Positions 40,335 to 48,490 are shown, counted from the stretch's first letter. The stretch: DNA of 48,490 nucleotides from Owenweeksia hongkongensis DSM 17368 (GCA_945865885.1 CAMBEZ010000011.1:1-48490), one strand, 5' to 3'. The notes: generated by a model not told the origin, from the letters alone. A program made the numbers and translations.

Positions 40335-40631
40335 GTGGGACGACGCGACAACACCGAACAATTGGGAACGCTGATCCAGCGTTGGATGGCTCCCATGCAT
40401 CGGGATCCTGTTTTTCGCCGGGCGGTGGTTCGCGCCGCGTGGGACGATTTATTGGGTCCTGCAGTGGCCGCCCGCACCCAGCGGCTGGAGTGGCACGGAA
40501 CGGAGTTGTTGGCGGTTTTGGATTCCTCGGCCATGCGCCACGAACTGGACCTCCAAAAAACGAAAATCGCCGAGGCCCTGCGTGAGGTACTCGGCGATGC
40601 GTATCCGTTGGAGGGCATTCGGTTCGCTTAA
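40335..40631 (+). CDS. DUF721 / DciA-like protein
   Basis: This 98-residue protein from GTG 40335 has the DUF721 pattern: an N-terminal helix (LGTLIQRWMA), AWDDLLGPAVAARTQRLEWHGTELLAVLDSSAMRHEL, and a last helix (IAEALREVLG). DUF721 includes DciA, which loads or operates the replicative helicase DnaB in bacteria lacking DnaC/DnaI. The location next to recF matches the usual Bacteroidota order. The short form lacks the extra disordered tail of the proteobacterial DciA. Helicase loading is inferred from the family. Confidence 0.82.
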   Translation: MGRRDNTEQLGTLIQRWMAPMHRDPVFRRAVVRAAWDDLLGPAVAARTQRLEWHGTELLAVLDSSAMRHELDLQKTKIAEALREVLGDAYPLEGIRFA

Positions 40632-40647
40632 GAAACAAATCCTTTCC

Positions 40648-40671
40648 AAGGGGTTGCTGTGTGCAACCCTT
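40648..40671. terminator. Weak hairpin between the convergent dciA-like and ndk genes
   Basis: AAGGGGTTGC and GCAACCCTT pair with one bulged G around a short loop. No T-tract follows on either strand. It is the only hairpin in the 52-nt gap, so it is a poor but possible terminator. Confidence 0.25.
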
Positions 40672-40683
40672 GTCGTCAAGAAA

Positions 40684-41103
40684 TTAAAACTGCTGCTTCG
40701 CGCCAAAGAAAAACGCACCTTCACTGGCTGCATTCTCGTCGGAGTCGGAACCGTGGATGGCATTGGCAGCAATGCTCTCTGCGTACAGGCGGCGAATGGT
40801 TCCCTCGGCTGCTTTGGTGGGATCGGTAGCGCCAATTAAGGTGCGAAAATCTTCAACCGCGTTGTCTTTTTCCAAGATGGCAGCAACAATAGGTCCGGAG
40901 GTCATGTACTCCACCAACTCGCCGTAGAAGGAACGTTCTTGATGAACGGCGTAGAACAAGCCGGCCTCGTGTAGGCTCAGTTGCTGCATTTGCAGCGCGA
41001 CGATGCGAAATCCAGCCTCGTTAATTTTGGCAAGAATAGCTCCGATGTGTCCGTTTGCGACGCCGTCGGGCTTGATCATGGTAAAAGTGCGGTTGGTAAC
41101 CAT
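40684..41103 (-). CDS. ndk: Nucleoside diphosphate kinase
   Basis: This 139-residue enzyme transfers gamma-phosphate among nucleoside di- and triphosphates through a phosphohistidine. It begins with the [16 protein letters not shown] segment. The active-site His117 lies in [13 protein letters not shown], the family signature. I chose ATG 41103; an ATG three codons upstream is also possible. A TACTTTTG box lies 23 nt upstream. It is divergent from the DHH-FKBP fusion gene. Confidence 0.96.
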   Translation of the reverse strand: MVTNRTFTMIKPDGVANGHIGAILAKINEAGFRIVALQMQQLSLHEAGLFYAVHQERSFYGELVEYMTSGPIVAAILEKDNAVEDFRTLIGATDPTKAAEGTIRRLYAESIAANAIHGSDSDENAASEGAFFFGAKQQF

Positions 41104-41126
41104 TGAATGCATTTTTTTAGTGGGTG

Positions 41127-41134
41127 CAAAAGTA
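41127..41134 (-). promoter_or_regulatory. -7 box of ndk
   Basis: The minus strand reads TACTTTTG (exact), 23 nt before ATG 41103. Confidence 0.5.
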
Positions 41135-41147
41135 CGAAATTGCAGCG

Positions 41148-42641
41148 ATGTTTGAACTATACCACTATTTGGACCGTGCCCCACGTCGGGTGGTCTTGAC
41201 GACCCACTGGAATCCGGACGGGGACGCCGCAGGCAGCCTATTGGGGCTGCATGCTCTTTTGGAAGAGCGGGGTCACGCGGTGACGTCGGTTTTCCCCAAC
41301 CACGCTGCGGAAAATTTGCGGTGGATGCCGGGGTACGCCAAAGCGTTGGTTCACGAGGTGGATCCCGATGCGGTGGTGGAAGCTTTGCAATCGGCGGATT
41401 TGGTGGTGGCCTTGGACTACAACACCTGGTCCCGCACGGGGGAGGCCTTGGCGGCTTTGCTGAGTACCTTCTCCGGAACCACGGCCTTGGTGGATCACCA
41501 CCTGCAGCCGGATCCGGCCTTTGCCCTATCCTTGAGCGATACTGCCGCTAGCAGCACGTGCGAGTTAGTGGTGCGCTTGGTGGGCCAAATGAATCGGACC
41601 GACTTCAATGCCGATGCAGCAACGTGCTTGTTCACCGGATTGTTGACGGACACCGGCAGCTTTCGCTACCCGTCTACGTCGTCCCAAACCTTGCGCGCGG
41701 CCGCTCTTTTGGTTGAAGCCGGCGCTGTTCCGGAGTTCATCCACAACAACTTATTCGACGCTGCTTCGCCTCAACGGATGCATTTGTGGGGAGAGGCTTT
41801 GCGCGGAATGTCCTTCTGGGAAGACGGTAAGTTGGCCGTACTGTCTTTGGATCAAAACACCCTCCAACGCATTGGCTATGCCAAAGGGGATACCGACGGT
41901 TTGGTGAATCAGGGTTTGGCCGTTTCCGGCGTTGAAGTCAGTGTTTTTTTTCGCGAAGAATTTCAAGGCGTTAAGATTTCGTTCCGAAGCAAAGGCGATC
42001 GGGACGTCAATACTTTTTCCCGCGAATATTTTGGTGGCGGCGGACACCGGAACGCGGCAGGGGGCTACCTGGAAGGATCCCTTGCGGAGGCTTTGGAGCG
42101 TCTACGCCGCACGTCCAAAGGTTGGTTGACTGCTCTGGTGCTTGGTTTGCTGGCAACGAATACGGCCTGCCAATATCGGGAGGCTGATTCCGTTTCCGGG
42201 GTTCCCACGCAGCAAGTTGGCAGCGAGGAAGATTTGATTCAACAGCACCGGGATCAATTGACCTCCGAGCGCAAAGCCATCGATGCTTTCGTAGCAGAAC
42301 GCGGCTGGCCGGTTCAAACGGGAGGCACCGGTTGGCGGATGTGGCGGGTGGAGGCCGGTACGGGAAGCCAACTCCAAACGGACGACGGCGTGGAATTGAC
42401 GGCTCAAGCAACGGACTTACGCCGAAAAACTTTTTACACGTATCGCGCAAATGCACCTTTGGCGTTCCGCCTAGGACGAGACAATGTTGGGGAAATTGGA
42501 CTGCATGAAGTGTTGCTTCAGTGCCGCCGAGGCGACAGCTTGGTGGTTATCCTGCCCGCGCACTTGGCCCACGGTGTTGCAGGAGATTTGGGCAAAATTC
42601 CACCAATGAGTCCCGTCGTTTATTACCTTCGCGTTCGCTGA
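41148..42641 (+). CDS. DHH phosphoesterase fused in frame to an FKBP-like lipoprotein
   Basis: This is a 497-residue open frame with two parts that are normally separate. Residues 1 to ~320 are a complete NrnA-like DHH/DHHA1 phosphoesterase (nano-RNA or pAp/c-di-AMP-type hydrolase). They carry [41 protein letters not shown] and the C-terminal [11 protein letters not shown]. Right after its natural end, with no stop codon, comes a lipoprotein-type signal (RRTSKGW, then [15 protein letters not shown]). An FKBP-type domain (residues ~375-497) follows, ending in [18 protein letters not shown] and [14 protein letters not shown]. In related genomes I recall the FKBP lipoprotein (GldI-like) as a separate gene after the DHH gene. 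A cytoplasmic enzyme and an exported foldase in one chain are hard to reconcile, so an internal start (TTG 42093) or a true fusion are both open. Confidence 0.85.
   Translation: MFELYHYLDRAPRRVVLTTHWNPDGDAAGSLLGLHALLEERGHAVTSVFPNHAAENLRWMPGYAKALVHEVDPDAVVEALQSADLVVALDYNTWSRTGEALAALLSTFSGTTALVDHHLQPDPAFALSLSDTAASSTCELVVRLVGQMNRTDFNADAATCLFTGLLTDTGSFRYPSTSSQTLRAAALLVEAGAVPEFIHNNLFDAASPQRMHLWGEALRGMSFWEDGKLAVLSLDQNTLQRIGYAKGDTDGLVNQGLAVSGVEVSVFFREEFQGVKISFRSKGDRDVNTFSREYFGGGGHRNAAGGYLEGSLAEALERLRRTSKGWLTALVLGLLATNTACQYREADSVSGVPTQQVGSEEDLIQQHRDQLTSERKAIDAFVAERGWPVQTGGTGWRMWRVEAGTGSQLQTDDGVELTAQATDLRRKTFYTYRANAPLAFRLGRDNVGEIGLHEVLLQCRRGDSLVVILPAHLAHGVAGDLGKIPPMSPVVYYLRVR
42093..42641 (+). other. 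Possible separate FKBP-type lipoprotein from an internal TTG start
   Basis: A TTG at 42093, in frame with the DHH gene, would give a 182-residue protein. It would have a textbook lipoprotein signal: a basic n-region ([10 protein letters not shown]), a hydrophobic core ([10 protein letters not shown]) and a Cys in TNTAC as acylation site. An FKBP-like domain then follows. This resembles GldI, a gliding-associated peptidyl-prolyl isomerase lipoprotein. No -7 box is evident inside the DHH sequence, so it would have to be made by internal translation initiation. This is inference. Confidence 0.4.
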
Positions 42642-42697
42642 TTGCGGCAGTGGTCTGGTTTTTGTACCCTTTCGCCTCAGTTACTTGCTCTTTCTTT

Positions 42698-42705
42698 AAT
42701 ATTTG
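42698..42705 (+). promoter_or_regulatory. -7-like box of the cyclophilin-FKBP lipoprotein gene
   Basis: AATATTTG has one mismatch to TAnnTTTG and lies 4 nt before ATG 42710. Confidence 0.4.
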
Positions 42706-42709
42706 ATTT

Positions 42710-43897
42710 ATGAAAAAACAGTTTTTTGCTTGGTTTTTAGCCGCCTCTACGGCGCTTGCCGGCACGGCTTGTCAGGCCAAGGGCACCGTTTCTGTGAACG
42801 GTGAAAAAGTCGAATTGACCGACGGAATGTACGCTCTGTTCCAATCCAGCAAAGGAGATATCCTGGTGCGTTTGGAATACCAGAAGGTTCCTTTGACCGT
42901 GGCCAACTTTGTTGCCTTGGCAGAAGGAAAACACCCGTTGGTGGCCGTTCGCAAAAACCAACCTTTTTACGACGGACTTATTTTTCACCGCTGCATTCAG
43001 AACTTCATGATCCAGGGTGGAGACCCCGACGGCACCGGAATGGGCGGTCCGGGCTACCAATTCCCCGACGAATTTCACCCTTCGCTGAAGCACGATACGG
43101 TTGGTATTCTATCTATGGCCAATGCGGGCCCCGGAACCAACGGATCCCAGTTTTTCATTACCGAAATTCCCACGCCCTGGTTGGACAACCGCCACAGCGT
43201 ATTTGGTCAAGTAGTCGCCGGTCACGCGAAAATTCCCGCCATCACCTCGTTGCCCCAAAATGCGTCCAACAAGCCCAACGAAGATGTGGTGTTGAACAAA
43301 CTCCAAATAATTCGCGTCGGCAAGGACGCGGAAGCGTTTGACGGACCTAAAGTTTTTGCAGAGCGTCGTGCTTCTGTAGAGAAAGAAAAAGCGGAGCGCA
43401 GCGCCGCTTCAGCCAAAATGGGAGCGGAGCGTTTGGCCCAGTTTCCCTTCTGGTCCGACGGCGGTACCATTGATGGACCGGCGTACGACAAGGCATACGG
43501 CCTTTGGACCGGTAAGGCAACGACCAAAGCCGGTGGCTTGAAGGTGTTGATCGTGAAGGATGGCACCGGTGCTGAAGTCAAGGCCGGAAGTAATGTTTCC
43601 GTGCACTACGTGGGCTATTTGGCCAACGGAAGGTACTTCGACGCCTCGGTGAAATCCGTAGCAGAATTGTGCGGCGGCTACGATCCCCGACGCGAACCCT
43701 ACGATCCATTCCCCGTTGTCGCTGGACCACAGGGTCAGGTTATTGAAGGTTGGAAGCAAGGTTTGCTGGGTCTAAAAAAAGGCACGCACGCCAAGTTGAT
43801 CATACCACCTTCTTTGGGCTACGGTGACCGCGACATGGGCATCATTCCGCCCAATTCCACCTTGGTTTTTGACGTTTGGATTGAGGACGTTCAATAA
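42710..43897 (+). CDS. Lipoprotein with cyclophilin plus FKBP peptidyl-prolyl isomerase domains
   Basis: This 395-residue predicted outer-envelope foldase has a lipoprotein signal (AASTALAGTAC) and then a cyclophilin domain over about residues 40-205. Its motifs are [45 protein letters not shown] and HSVFGQVV. A helical linker follows, then an FKBP domain (residues ~285-395) with VSVHYVGYLANGRYFDAS, VIEGWKQGLLGLKKG and PPNSTLVFDVWI. Two unrelated isomerase folds in one chain should speed proline isomerisation in exported proteins. It starts 68 nt after the DHH-FKBP gene, with its own -7-like box, and is followed by a terminator. Confidence 0.93.
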   Translation: MKKQFFAWFLAASTALAGTACQAKGTVSVNGEKVELTDGMYALFQSSKGDILVRLEYQKVPLTVANFVALAEGKHPLVAVRKNQPFYDGLIFHRCIQNFMIQGGDPDGTGMGGPGYQFPDEFHPSLKHDTVGILSMANAGPGTNGSQFFITEIPTPWLDNRHSVFGQVVAGHAKIPAITSLPQNASNKPNEDVVLNKLQIIRVGKDAEAFDGPKVFAERRASVEKEKAERSAASAKMGAERLAQFPFWSDGGTIDGPAYDKAYGLWTGKATTKAGGLKVLIVKDGTGAEVKAGSNVSVHYVGYLANGRYFDASVKSVAELCGGYDPRREPYDPFPVVAGPQGQVIEGWKQGLLGLKKGTHAKLIIPPSLGYGDRDMGIIPPNSTLVFDVWIEDVQ

Positions 43898-43921
43898 AAC
43901 CATTGCTTAAGAACACCATCC

Positions 43922-43959
43922 TGCGGGGGTACTTTTTCGGAAGTCCCCCGCATTTTTTT
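43922..43959 (+). terminator. Intrinsic terminator after the lipoprotein PPIase gene
   Basis: TGCGGGGG-ACTT and AAGTCCCCCGCA pair over 12 bp with one bulged T, followed by seven T residues. It separates the two cyclophilin-FKBP genes. Confidence 0.85.
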
Positions 43960-44020
43960 AAATACCGAAACAGGCACCGGCTGAAACCGGGGTTGTTTTT
44001 CCCTATGAAAACCCAACTTT

Positions 44021-44944
44021 ATGCTTTTAGCACACTTTCACACCAACCGCGGTACCGTTACTGCTGAGTTATTTTTCAACCACACGCCCATGACCGTGGG
44101 TAATTTCGTAGGGCTTGCGCAAGGTACCTTGACCAACCACGCGGTCAAAAAAGGCGTGCCTTTTTACAACGGCTTGAAGTTTCACCGCGTCATTGCTGAC
44201 TTTATGGTGCAAGGAGGTGACCCTCAAGGAACCGGCTCCGGCGGCCCCGGCTACCGCTTTCCAGATGAGTTTCACCCAGATTTGCGCCACGATGCCCCCG
44301 GCATTCTTTCCATGGCCAACGCGGGACCAGGAACCAACGGCTCGCAGTTTTTCATTACGCATACGGAGACCTCTTGGTTGGACGGTAAACACACCGTCTT
44401 TGGCAAAGTAACCGTTGGCATGGACGTAGTAAACGCAATGCGCCAAGGCGACGTCCTTGAGCGTTTGGAAATTGAGGCCGTGGGACCAGAGGCTGCTGCT
44501 TTTGATGCCGTGGCTGCGTTTGAGGCGGGGCAGGAAAAGTCTAAAGAGGCTGAGCGCGCTGCGGCGGCCGAAGCGGAAAAGGCCATGGCGGATCTGGTTA
44601 CGGGTTTTGAACGCACGGAATCCGGTTTGTTCTACCGTTTGGACTCCGTGGGTACCGGGCCCAAGCCCAACAAGGGACAGCAGGTTCAGGTGCACTACAC
44701 CGGAATGCTCCCCGACGGCACCGTGTTCGACAGCAGTGTGCAGCGCGGAACCCCCATTGGAATTGCCATCGGTGTGGGCCAAGTCATTGAAGGCTGGGAC
44801 GAAGGCATCCAAATGCTGAACGAAGGTTCCAAGGCGCGCTTTGTGATCCCTGCTCATTTGGGCTACGGAGCTCGCGGCGCGGGAGGCGTGATTCCGCCCA
44901 ACGCAACGCTCGTATTTGACGTGGAATTGGTGCGTGTGGGCTGA
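44021..44944 (+). CDS. Cyclophilin plus FKBP peptidyl-prolyl isomerase without signal peptide
   Basis: This 307-residue protein has the same two-domain order as its neighbour but no export signal, so it should work in the cytoplasm. The cyclophilin domain (residues 1-150) has [45 protein letters not shown] and HTVFGKV. An Ala/Glu-rich helix linker ([16 protein letters not shown]) leads to an FKBP domain (residues ~195-307) with [41 protein letters not shown] and [16 protein letters not shown]. It is a paralogue of the lipoprotein form by domain order, with the signal lost or gained. It is a single gene between two terminators. No clear -7 box was found. Confidence 0.93.
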   Translation: MLLAHFHTNRGTVTAELFFNHTPMTVGNFVGLAQGTLTNHAVKKGVPFYNGLKFHRVIADFMVQGGDPQGTGSGGPGYRFPDEFHPDLRHDAPGILSMANAGPGTNGSQFFITHTETSWLDGKHTVFGKVTVGMDVVNAMRQGDVLERLEIEAVGPEAAAFDAVAAFEAGQEKSKEAERAAAAEAEKAMADLVTGFERTESGLFYRLDSVGTGPKPNKGQQVQVHYTGMLPDGTVFDSSVQRGTPIGIAIGVGQVIEGWDEGIQMLNEGSKARFVIPAHLGYGARGAGGVIPPNATLVFDVELVRVG

Positions 44945-44993
44945 GGCCGTCAGAACCAATTTAGTTTGCGGCCAACCGCACGCCTTTTTTGTG

Positions 44994-45025
44994 TGGGCGA
45001 TCTCTTTGGAGGTCGCCCATTTTTT
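44994..45025 (+). terminator. Intrinsic terminator between the PPIase gene and uvrB
   Basis: TGGGCGATCTC (44994-45004) and GAGGTCGCCCA (45009-45019) pair over 11 bp with one wobble around TTTG, followed by six T residues. It sits between two convergent genes. Confidence 0.85.
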
Positions 45026-45044
45026 ATAGGTTCCCCAGGGAATC

Positions 45045-47051
45045 TTAGTCCTTTTTGGCTTCGTTGCGCACCACCTCCAGGGCCTTGAGTTGGTCTCGGA
45101 AACGCGCAGCCTCTAAAAAATCTAAATTTTTGGCCGCCGTTTCCATGGCCTTGCGCACCGTGGAAATTTTTTGGTCCAACTCTCCGACGCTCTGGTACTT
45201 CAATTCCGGTTCTTGCGCCAATTTTTGGTTGGCCTCCCGTAGCGTGTCTGCTTCGCGTTTTTTGGCGAACAAACTCTCTGCCTTCTTGGCAATGGCGGTG
45301 GGTACTTGGTGGTGGTCTGCGTTGTACTTTTCTTGAATGGAGCGGCGTCGGGCCGTTTCGTCCAAAGTACGTTGCATGGAATTCGTAACTCGGTCCGCAT
45401 AGAAAATCGCCTTTCCGTTCACGTTTCGCGCGGCCCGGCCCACGGTTTGCACCAAAGCACGTTCGCTCCGGAGGAAACCCTCCTTGTCCGCATCCAGAAT
45501 GGCCACCAAAGAGACTTGGGGAAAGTCCAATCCTTCGCGCAGCAGGTTGACGCCAATCAAAACGTCGAACCGACCCTCCCGCAGGTCGTCCATGATGGCG
45601 ATGCGTTCCATGGTTTCAACGTCCGAGTGGATGTACCGGCAACGAACGCCGTAACGGGTTAGGAACTTGGTGAGTTCCTCCGCCATGCGCTTGGTGAGGG
45701 TGGTGACCAGTACGCGTTCGTCCAATTCCACGCGCTTTTGGATTTCTTCCATGAGGTCGTCCACCTGGTTTTTGGACGGCCGAACTTCAATGATGGGGTC
45801 CAGCAAGCCGGTGGGGCGGATGATTTGTTCCACCACCACGCCTCCGCTGCGCTCCAGTTCGTAGTCTGCCGGAGTAGCACTCACGTAGAGCACCTGGTTC
45901 TGAAGGGTTTCAAACTCGTCGAACCTCAGGGGGCGGTTGTCCATAGCTGCGGGCAAGCGGAAGCCGTATTCCACCAAATTCACTTTTCGGGACCGATCCC
46001 CGCCGTACATGGCCCGAACTTGGGGCAAGGTTACGTGGCTTTCGTCCACCACCAGTAAAAAATCTTTTGGGAAGTAGTCCAGCAAACAGAACGGCCGGGT
46101 TCCCGGTTCGCGACCGTCCAAATACCGGGAGTAGTTCTCAATTCCGGAGCAGTAGCCCAGCTCCCGGATCATTTCCAAGTCAAAGTTTGTGCGTTCTTCC
46201 AATCGCTTGGCTTCCAGAGGCCGGCCGGTTTCCAAAAAGAAATCCACCTGCTTGACCAGGTCATCTTGGATTTGGCGGATGGCCGCTTGGAGCTGCTGCG
46301 GGGTGGTTACAAATAAATTGGCGGGATAGACCTGAATGGCGTCCATGGACTCAACTTTCTGGTGCGTCTCTCCGTCGATCGCGTCGATTTTGTCGATTTC
46401 GTCGTCCCACAGTTCAATGCGGTAGTACGTATCACCGTAGGCCGGAAACAGGTCCACCGTGTCTCCCTTGACGCGAAAATTTCCGCGTTTGAATTCAGCC
46501 GTAGTGCGGCTGTACAAAGCACCCACGAACTGATGCAGCAGTTTTTGCCGCCCAATTTTTTGGCCTTTTTGAACGCTGATGACCTGCTGCCCAAAAGCCT
46601 CTGGATTTCCCGCGCCGTACAAACAACTGACCGACGCCACCACCAGTACGTCCCGACGTCCGCTCAACAAGGACGAGGTGGTGCTCAGACGCAACTTCTC
46701 GATTTCTTCGTTGATTGCCAGGTCTTTCTCAATGTAGGTGCCGGTGGAGGGGATGTAGGCTTCCGGCTGGTAGTAATCGTAGTAGGACACGAAATATTCC
46801 ACCGCATTGTTGGGAAAGAACTGCTTAAATTCCTGGTACAGCTGAGCCGCAAGCGTTTTGTTGTGGCTGAGCACCAGCGTGGGCTGCTGGATGGACTGAA
46901 CCACATTGGCTACGGTGAATGTTTTGCCCGATCCCGTAACCCCCAGCAAGGTTTGCTGGGGCTCCCCAGCCCGAATGCCTTCCACCAAGGCGGCTATTGC
47001 CGCCGGCTGATCGCCCGTGGGGCGGTACGGACTCTCCAGTTTAAATTCCAC
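45045..47051 (-). CDS. uvrB: Excinuclease ABC subunit B
   Basis: This 668-residue DNA damage-recognition helicase works with UvrA and UvrC in nucleotide excision repair. It has Walker A (LLGVTGSGKTFTVANVV) and the beta-hairpin region YFVSYYDYYQPEAYIPSTGTY. DEAD-type DESH is in LLVVDESHVTLPQVRAMYGG. Helicase motif VI is YADRVTNSMQRTL, preceded by VQTVGRAARNVNG. A C-terminal UVR motif (LDFLEAARFRDQLKALE) contacts UvrC. The start is GTG 47051, 9 nt after the stop of the upstream DUF349 gene, so the two share a transcript. The length is typical. Confidence 0.97.
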   Translation of the reverse strand: MEFKLESPYRPTGDQPAAIAALVEGIRAGEPQQTLLGVTGSGKTFTVANVVQSIQQPTLVLSHNKTLAAQLYQEFKQFFPNNAVEYFVSYYDYYQPEAYIPSTGTYIEKDLAINEEIEKLRLSTTSSLLSGRRDVLVVASVSCLYGAGNPEAFGQQVISVQKGQKIGRQKLLHQFVGALYSRTTAEFKRGNFRVKGDTVDLFPAYGDTYYRIELWDDEIDKIDAIDGETHQKVESMDAIQVYPANLFVTTPQQLQAAIRQIQDDLVKQVDFFLETGRPLEAKRLEERTNFDLEMIRELGYCSGIENYSRYLDGREPGTRPFCLLDYFPKDFLLVVDESHVTLPQVRAMYGGDRSRKVNLVEYGFRLPAAMDNRPLRFDEFETLQNQVLYVSATPADYELERSGGVVVEQIIRPTGLLDPIIEVRPSKNQVDDLMEEIQKRVELDERVLVTTLTKRMAEELTKFLTRYGVRCRYIHSDVETMERIAIMDDLREGRFDVLIGVNLLREGLDFPQVSLVAILDADKEGFLRSERALVQTVGRAARNVNGKAIFYADRVTNSMQRTLDETARRRSIQEKYNADHHQVPTAIAKKAESLFAKKREADTLREANQKLAQEPELKYQSVGELDQKISTVRKAMETAAKNLDFLEAARFRDQLKALEVVRNEAKKD

Positions 47052-47060
47052 GCACGCGGC

Positions 47061-48488
47061 TTATTCGTGGGCCTGCAAGGCCGTGCGCGCCGATTTTAAC
47101 TTTTGTTCCCACTGCCCAACTTCTTCCTTGGCGACGTCCAAACGTTTTTGTGCCTCTACCAAGAACGGATTGGGCTTGGAGGATTTCCCGGTGGAAAACA
47201 TCGCAAAATTGGCCTCCATTTGGCTGGCTGCTCGTCGTGCTTCGTCCAAGCGGGTGCGGAGGAACTGAACCTCGCGTTCCAACCCGGCTTTTCCGTCGCC
47301 GCCGATGGCTTCTAGCTTCTGCTGGTAGCGAATCTTTTGCGACTCCGTCTTGTTCATGTCCAACGCGTTGAAGTGTTGGTCCATCAAATCGTGAAAGGCT
47401 GCATCCAGTTTGCGCTCTTTAGCGGGCAAGGGTCCAACCGCTTTCCAACGCTTGGAAAGGTCCAGCAAAACCGGCAAGTGTTCCCGGCCGGAGACGGCCA
47501 GACCTTGCGCTTCGTCAAACAATGCGCGCTTCAAAACAGCATGTTCCTCCAACGATGCATCTTGTTCGTTTTGAGCGGATTTCATCCGGTCAAAAAATGC
47601 ATTGCAGGCAGACCTAAAGCGTTCCCAAAGTTTGTCGCCGTCGCCTTTGGGGACAAAAGGTGTTTTTTTCCAATCCGCCTGCAAACGCTTCAAGGTGTTG
47701 GCAGTGCCTTTTAAATCAGCACTGTCCCGCAAGGCATCTGCTTGTTCAATCAAGGCCATTTTAGCAGCTATGGCGCCGGCGAAGGCCGCCTTGCGCTCCT
47801 TGAAAAATGCATTTCGCGCACGGCTTAGGTTCTGCTCTACCGCGCGAAAACGCTTCCAAACGGCTTCTGAGTTGTCCCCAAACGTGTGGCCAGCGGCCTG
47901 CAGCACCAATCGACGTGTAGACAATTCCTCAAAAAGCGCATTCCAGCCGGAGGCATTCACCGCGGAAAGGGCAGCAGACCAGGCTTCTAAATCTTCTACA
48001 AGAGCTATTTTCGCCGCAATTTTTTCGTCGTTGGCCTGGTTGATGTGCTCCGATGCGGCACGTCGCACGTCGTGAACGGCATCCGTAGCTTTTTTGAAGC
48101 GCTCCCACAACGGCTCCTTTTGTTCGGGTTCAACCGGGCCGGTCTCCTTCCAGGCAGCGTGGAGCGCTTGCAACTTGCGCACGGCGTCGTTTTTCAATGC
48201 ATCCTCCAGCATGGCTTCCGCCTGCCCAATCAACACCTCTTTGGTTTCGCGGTTGTGTTTGTAGTCCAACTCCCGCAACTCGTTGCTCAGGCGCAACTGA
48301 TCGTAAAAACGATCTACAAAAAAGCGGTAGGTGGGGTAGAGAATGTTGGCCTGTTCGGATGGGACCGCGCCCACTTGTTTCCATCGCTCTTGGATGGCGC
48401 GGAATTCGTTGTAGGTTTTGGCGGTTGGTAAATCAGGCTGATCCGCAAGAAGTTTGATTTGCATCAACAATTCCTCTTTTGTCTTCAA
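47061..48488 (-). CDS. DUF349-repeat protein, partial at the window edge
   Basis: This open frame of 475 residues reaches the right end of the window, so the N-terminus is probably missing. The apparent first codon is a TTG at the very edge. The visible part consists of repeated ~65-residue helical DUF349 modules. Their recurring pattern is W-K-x-x-G-x-V-P then LWERFKKA and FF--R, for example WKETGPVEPEQKEPLWERFK and WKKTPFVPKGDGDKLWERFR. A coiled-coil tail follows (REVQFLRTRLDEARRAASQM, VGQWEQKLKSAR). The domain is widespread but has no firm function; it may bind RNA. It is upstream of uvrB in the same operon. Confidence 0.85.
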   Translation of the reverse strand: MKTKEELLMQIKLLADQPDLPTAKTYNEFRAIQERWKQVGAVPSEQANILYPTYRFFVDRFYDQLRLSNELRELDYKHNRETKEVLIGQAEAMLEDALKNDAVRKLQALHAAWKETGPVEPEQKEPLWERFKKATDAVHDVRRAASEHINQANDEKIAAKIALVEDLEAWSAALSAVNASGWNALFEELSTRRLVLQAAGHTFGDNSEAVWKRFRAVEQNLSRARNAFFKERKAAFAGAIAAKMALIEQADALRDSADLKGTANTLKRLQADWKKTPFVPKGDGDKLWERFRSACNAFFDRMKSAQNEQDASLEEHAVLKRALFDEAQGLAVSGREHLPVLLDLSKRWKAVGPLPAKERKLDAAFHDLMDQHFNALDMNKTESQKIRYQQKLEAIGGDGKAGLEREVQFLRTRLDEARRAASQMEANFAMFSTGKSSKPNPFLVEAQKRLDVAKEEVGQWEQKLKSARTALQAHE

Positions 48489-48490
48489 AT

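Noticed and set aside
44005-44067. A 20-codon frame (MKTQLYAF...) overlapping the start of the cytoplasmic cyclophilin-FKBP gene in another frame
   Set aside because: It could be a leader peptide, but there is no promoter box, no hairpin and no codon bias to support it, so it is probably chance.

Overview
The window looks like a core chromosomal segment of a Bacteroidota bacterium, probably from a gliding or T9SS-bearing Flavobacteriia-like lineage, and is moderately GC-rich by eye. Three things suggest this. Two very large secreted proteins end in type A T9SS sorting domains. Upstream regions carry TAnnTTTG boxes, the -7 element of Bacteroidota sigma-A promoters, instead of -35/-10 pairs with Shine-Dalgarno sites. 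Several gene orders also fit the phylum (recF-DUF721, and ndk / DHH phosphoesterase / FKBP lipoprotein / cyclophilin). I see no IS element, integrase, phage gene, CRISPR array or rRNA.

Layout. 1-3.1 kb: a YeiH-family exporter, tRNA-His with promoter and terminator, an RsuA/RluB-type pseudouridine synthase with a long tandem-repeat N-terminus, and a small two-helix membrane protein. 3.1-9.6 kb: a tightly overlapped LysM / SGNH / SGNH / MBOAT operon that reads as an envelope-polymer O-acylation system, convergent with a lytic transglycosylase (mltF). 9.6-15.1 kb: miaE-gcvT-Lrp operon, a long-form GAPDH and a DegP/HtrA protease. 15.2-17.6 kb: dapF-GNAT-mltG operon. 17.7-22.6 kb: a T9SS giant made of MAM-like modules. 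22.7-25.4 kb: an E2 acyltransferase / DnaQ-like exonuclease / FAH-family operon. 25.4-29.4 kb: recR plus a glycosyltransferase fused to a degenerate sugar-phosphate transferase, divergent from a sodium:solute symporter. 29.5-37.8 kb: a T9SS subtilisin-like protease and a phosphohexomutase / TlpA-like / YkgJ operon. 37.9-41.1 kb: ribH, a TPR membrane protein, recF, a DciA-like protein and ndk. 41.1-44.9 kb: three consecutive genes with peptidyl-prolyl isomerase domains, the first fused to a DHH phosphoesterase. 45-48.5 kb: uvrB and the edge of a DUF349 protein.

Functional themes. Cell-wall biology recurs: DapF makes the meso-diaminopimelate precursor, MltF and MltG cut glycan strands, and the LysM/SGNH/MBOAT operon could decorate peptidoglycan or another surface polymer. 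Secretion and envelope folding also recur: two T9SS cargos, HtrA, three PPIases and a thioredoxin-fold lipid-side or periplasmic protein. DNA maintenance is represented by recF, recR, uvrB, a DciA-like protein and an exonuclease.

The most interesting points are: (1) the LysM/SGNH/SGNH/MBOAT operon facing mltF; (2) the in-frame DHH-FKBP fusion with a buried lipoprotein signal; (3) the glycosyltransferase carrying a gutted sugar-transferase domain; (4) -7 boxes lying only 3-5 nt before start codons at many genes, which predicts leaderless or nearly leaderless mRNAs; and (5) the repeat-expanded pseudouridine synthase. Most of the window is otherwise ordinary housekeeping sequence, and I do not claim a wholly new system. 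No intergenic stretch exceeds about 300 bases; the longest (13380-13654) holds a promoter and a terminator.
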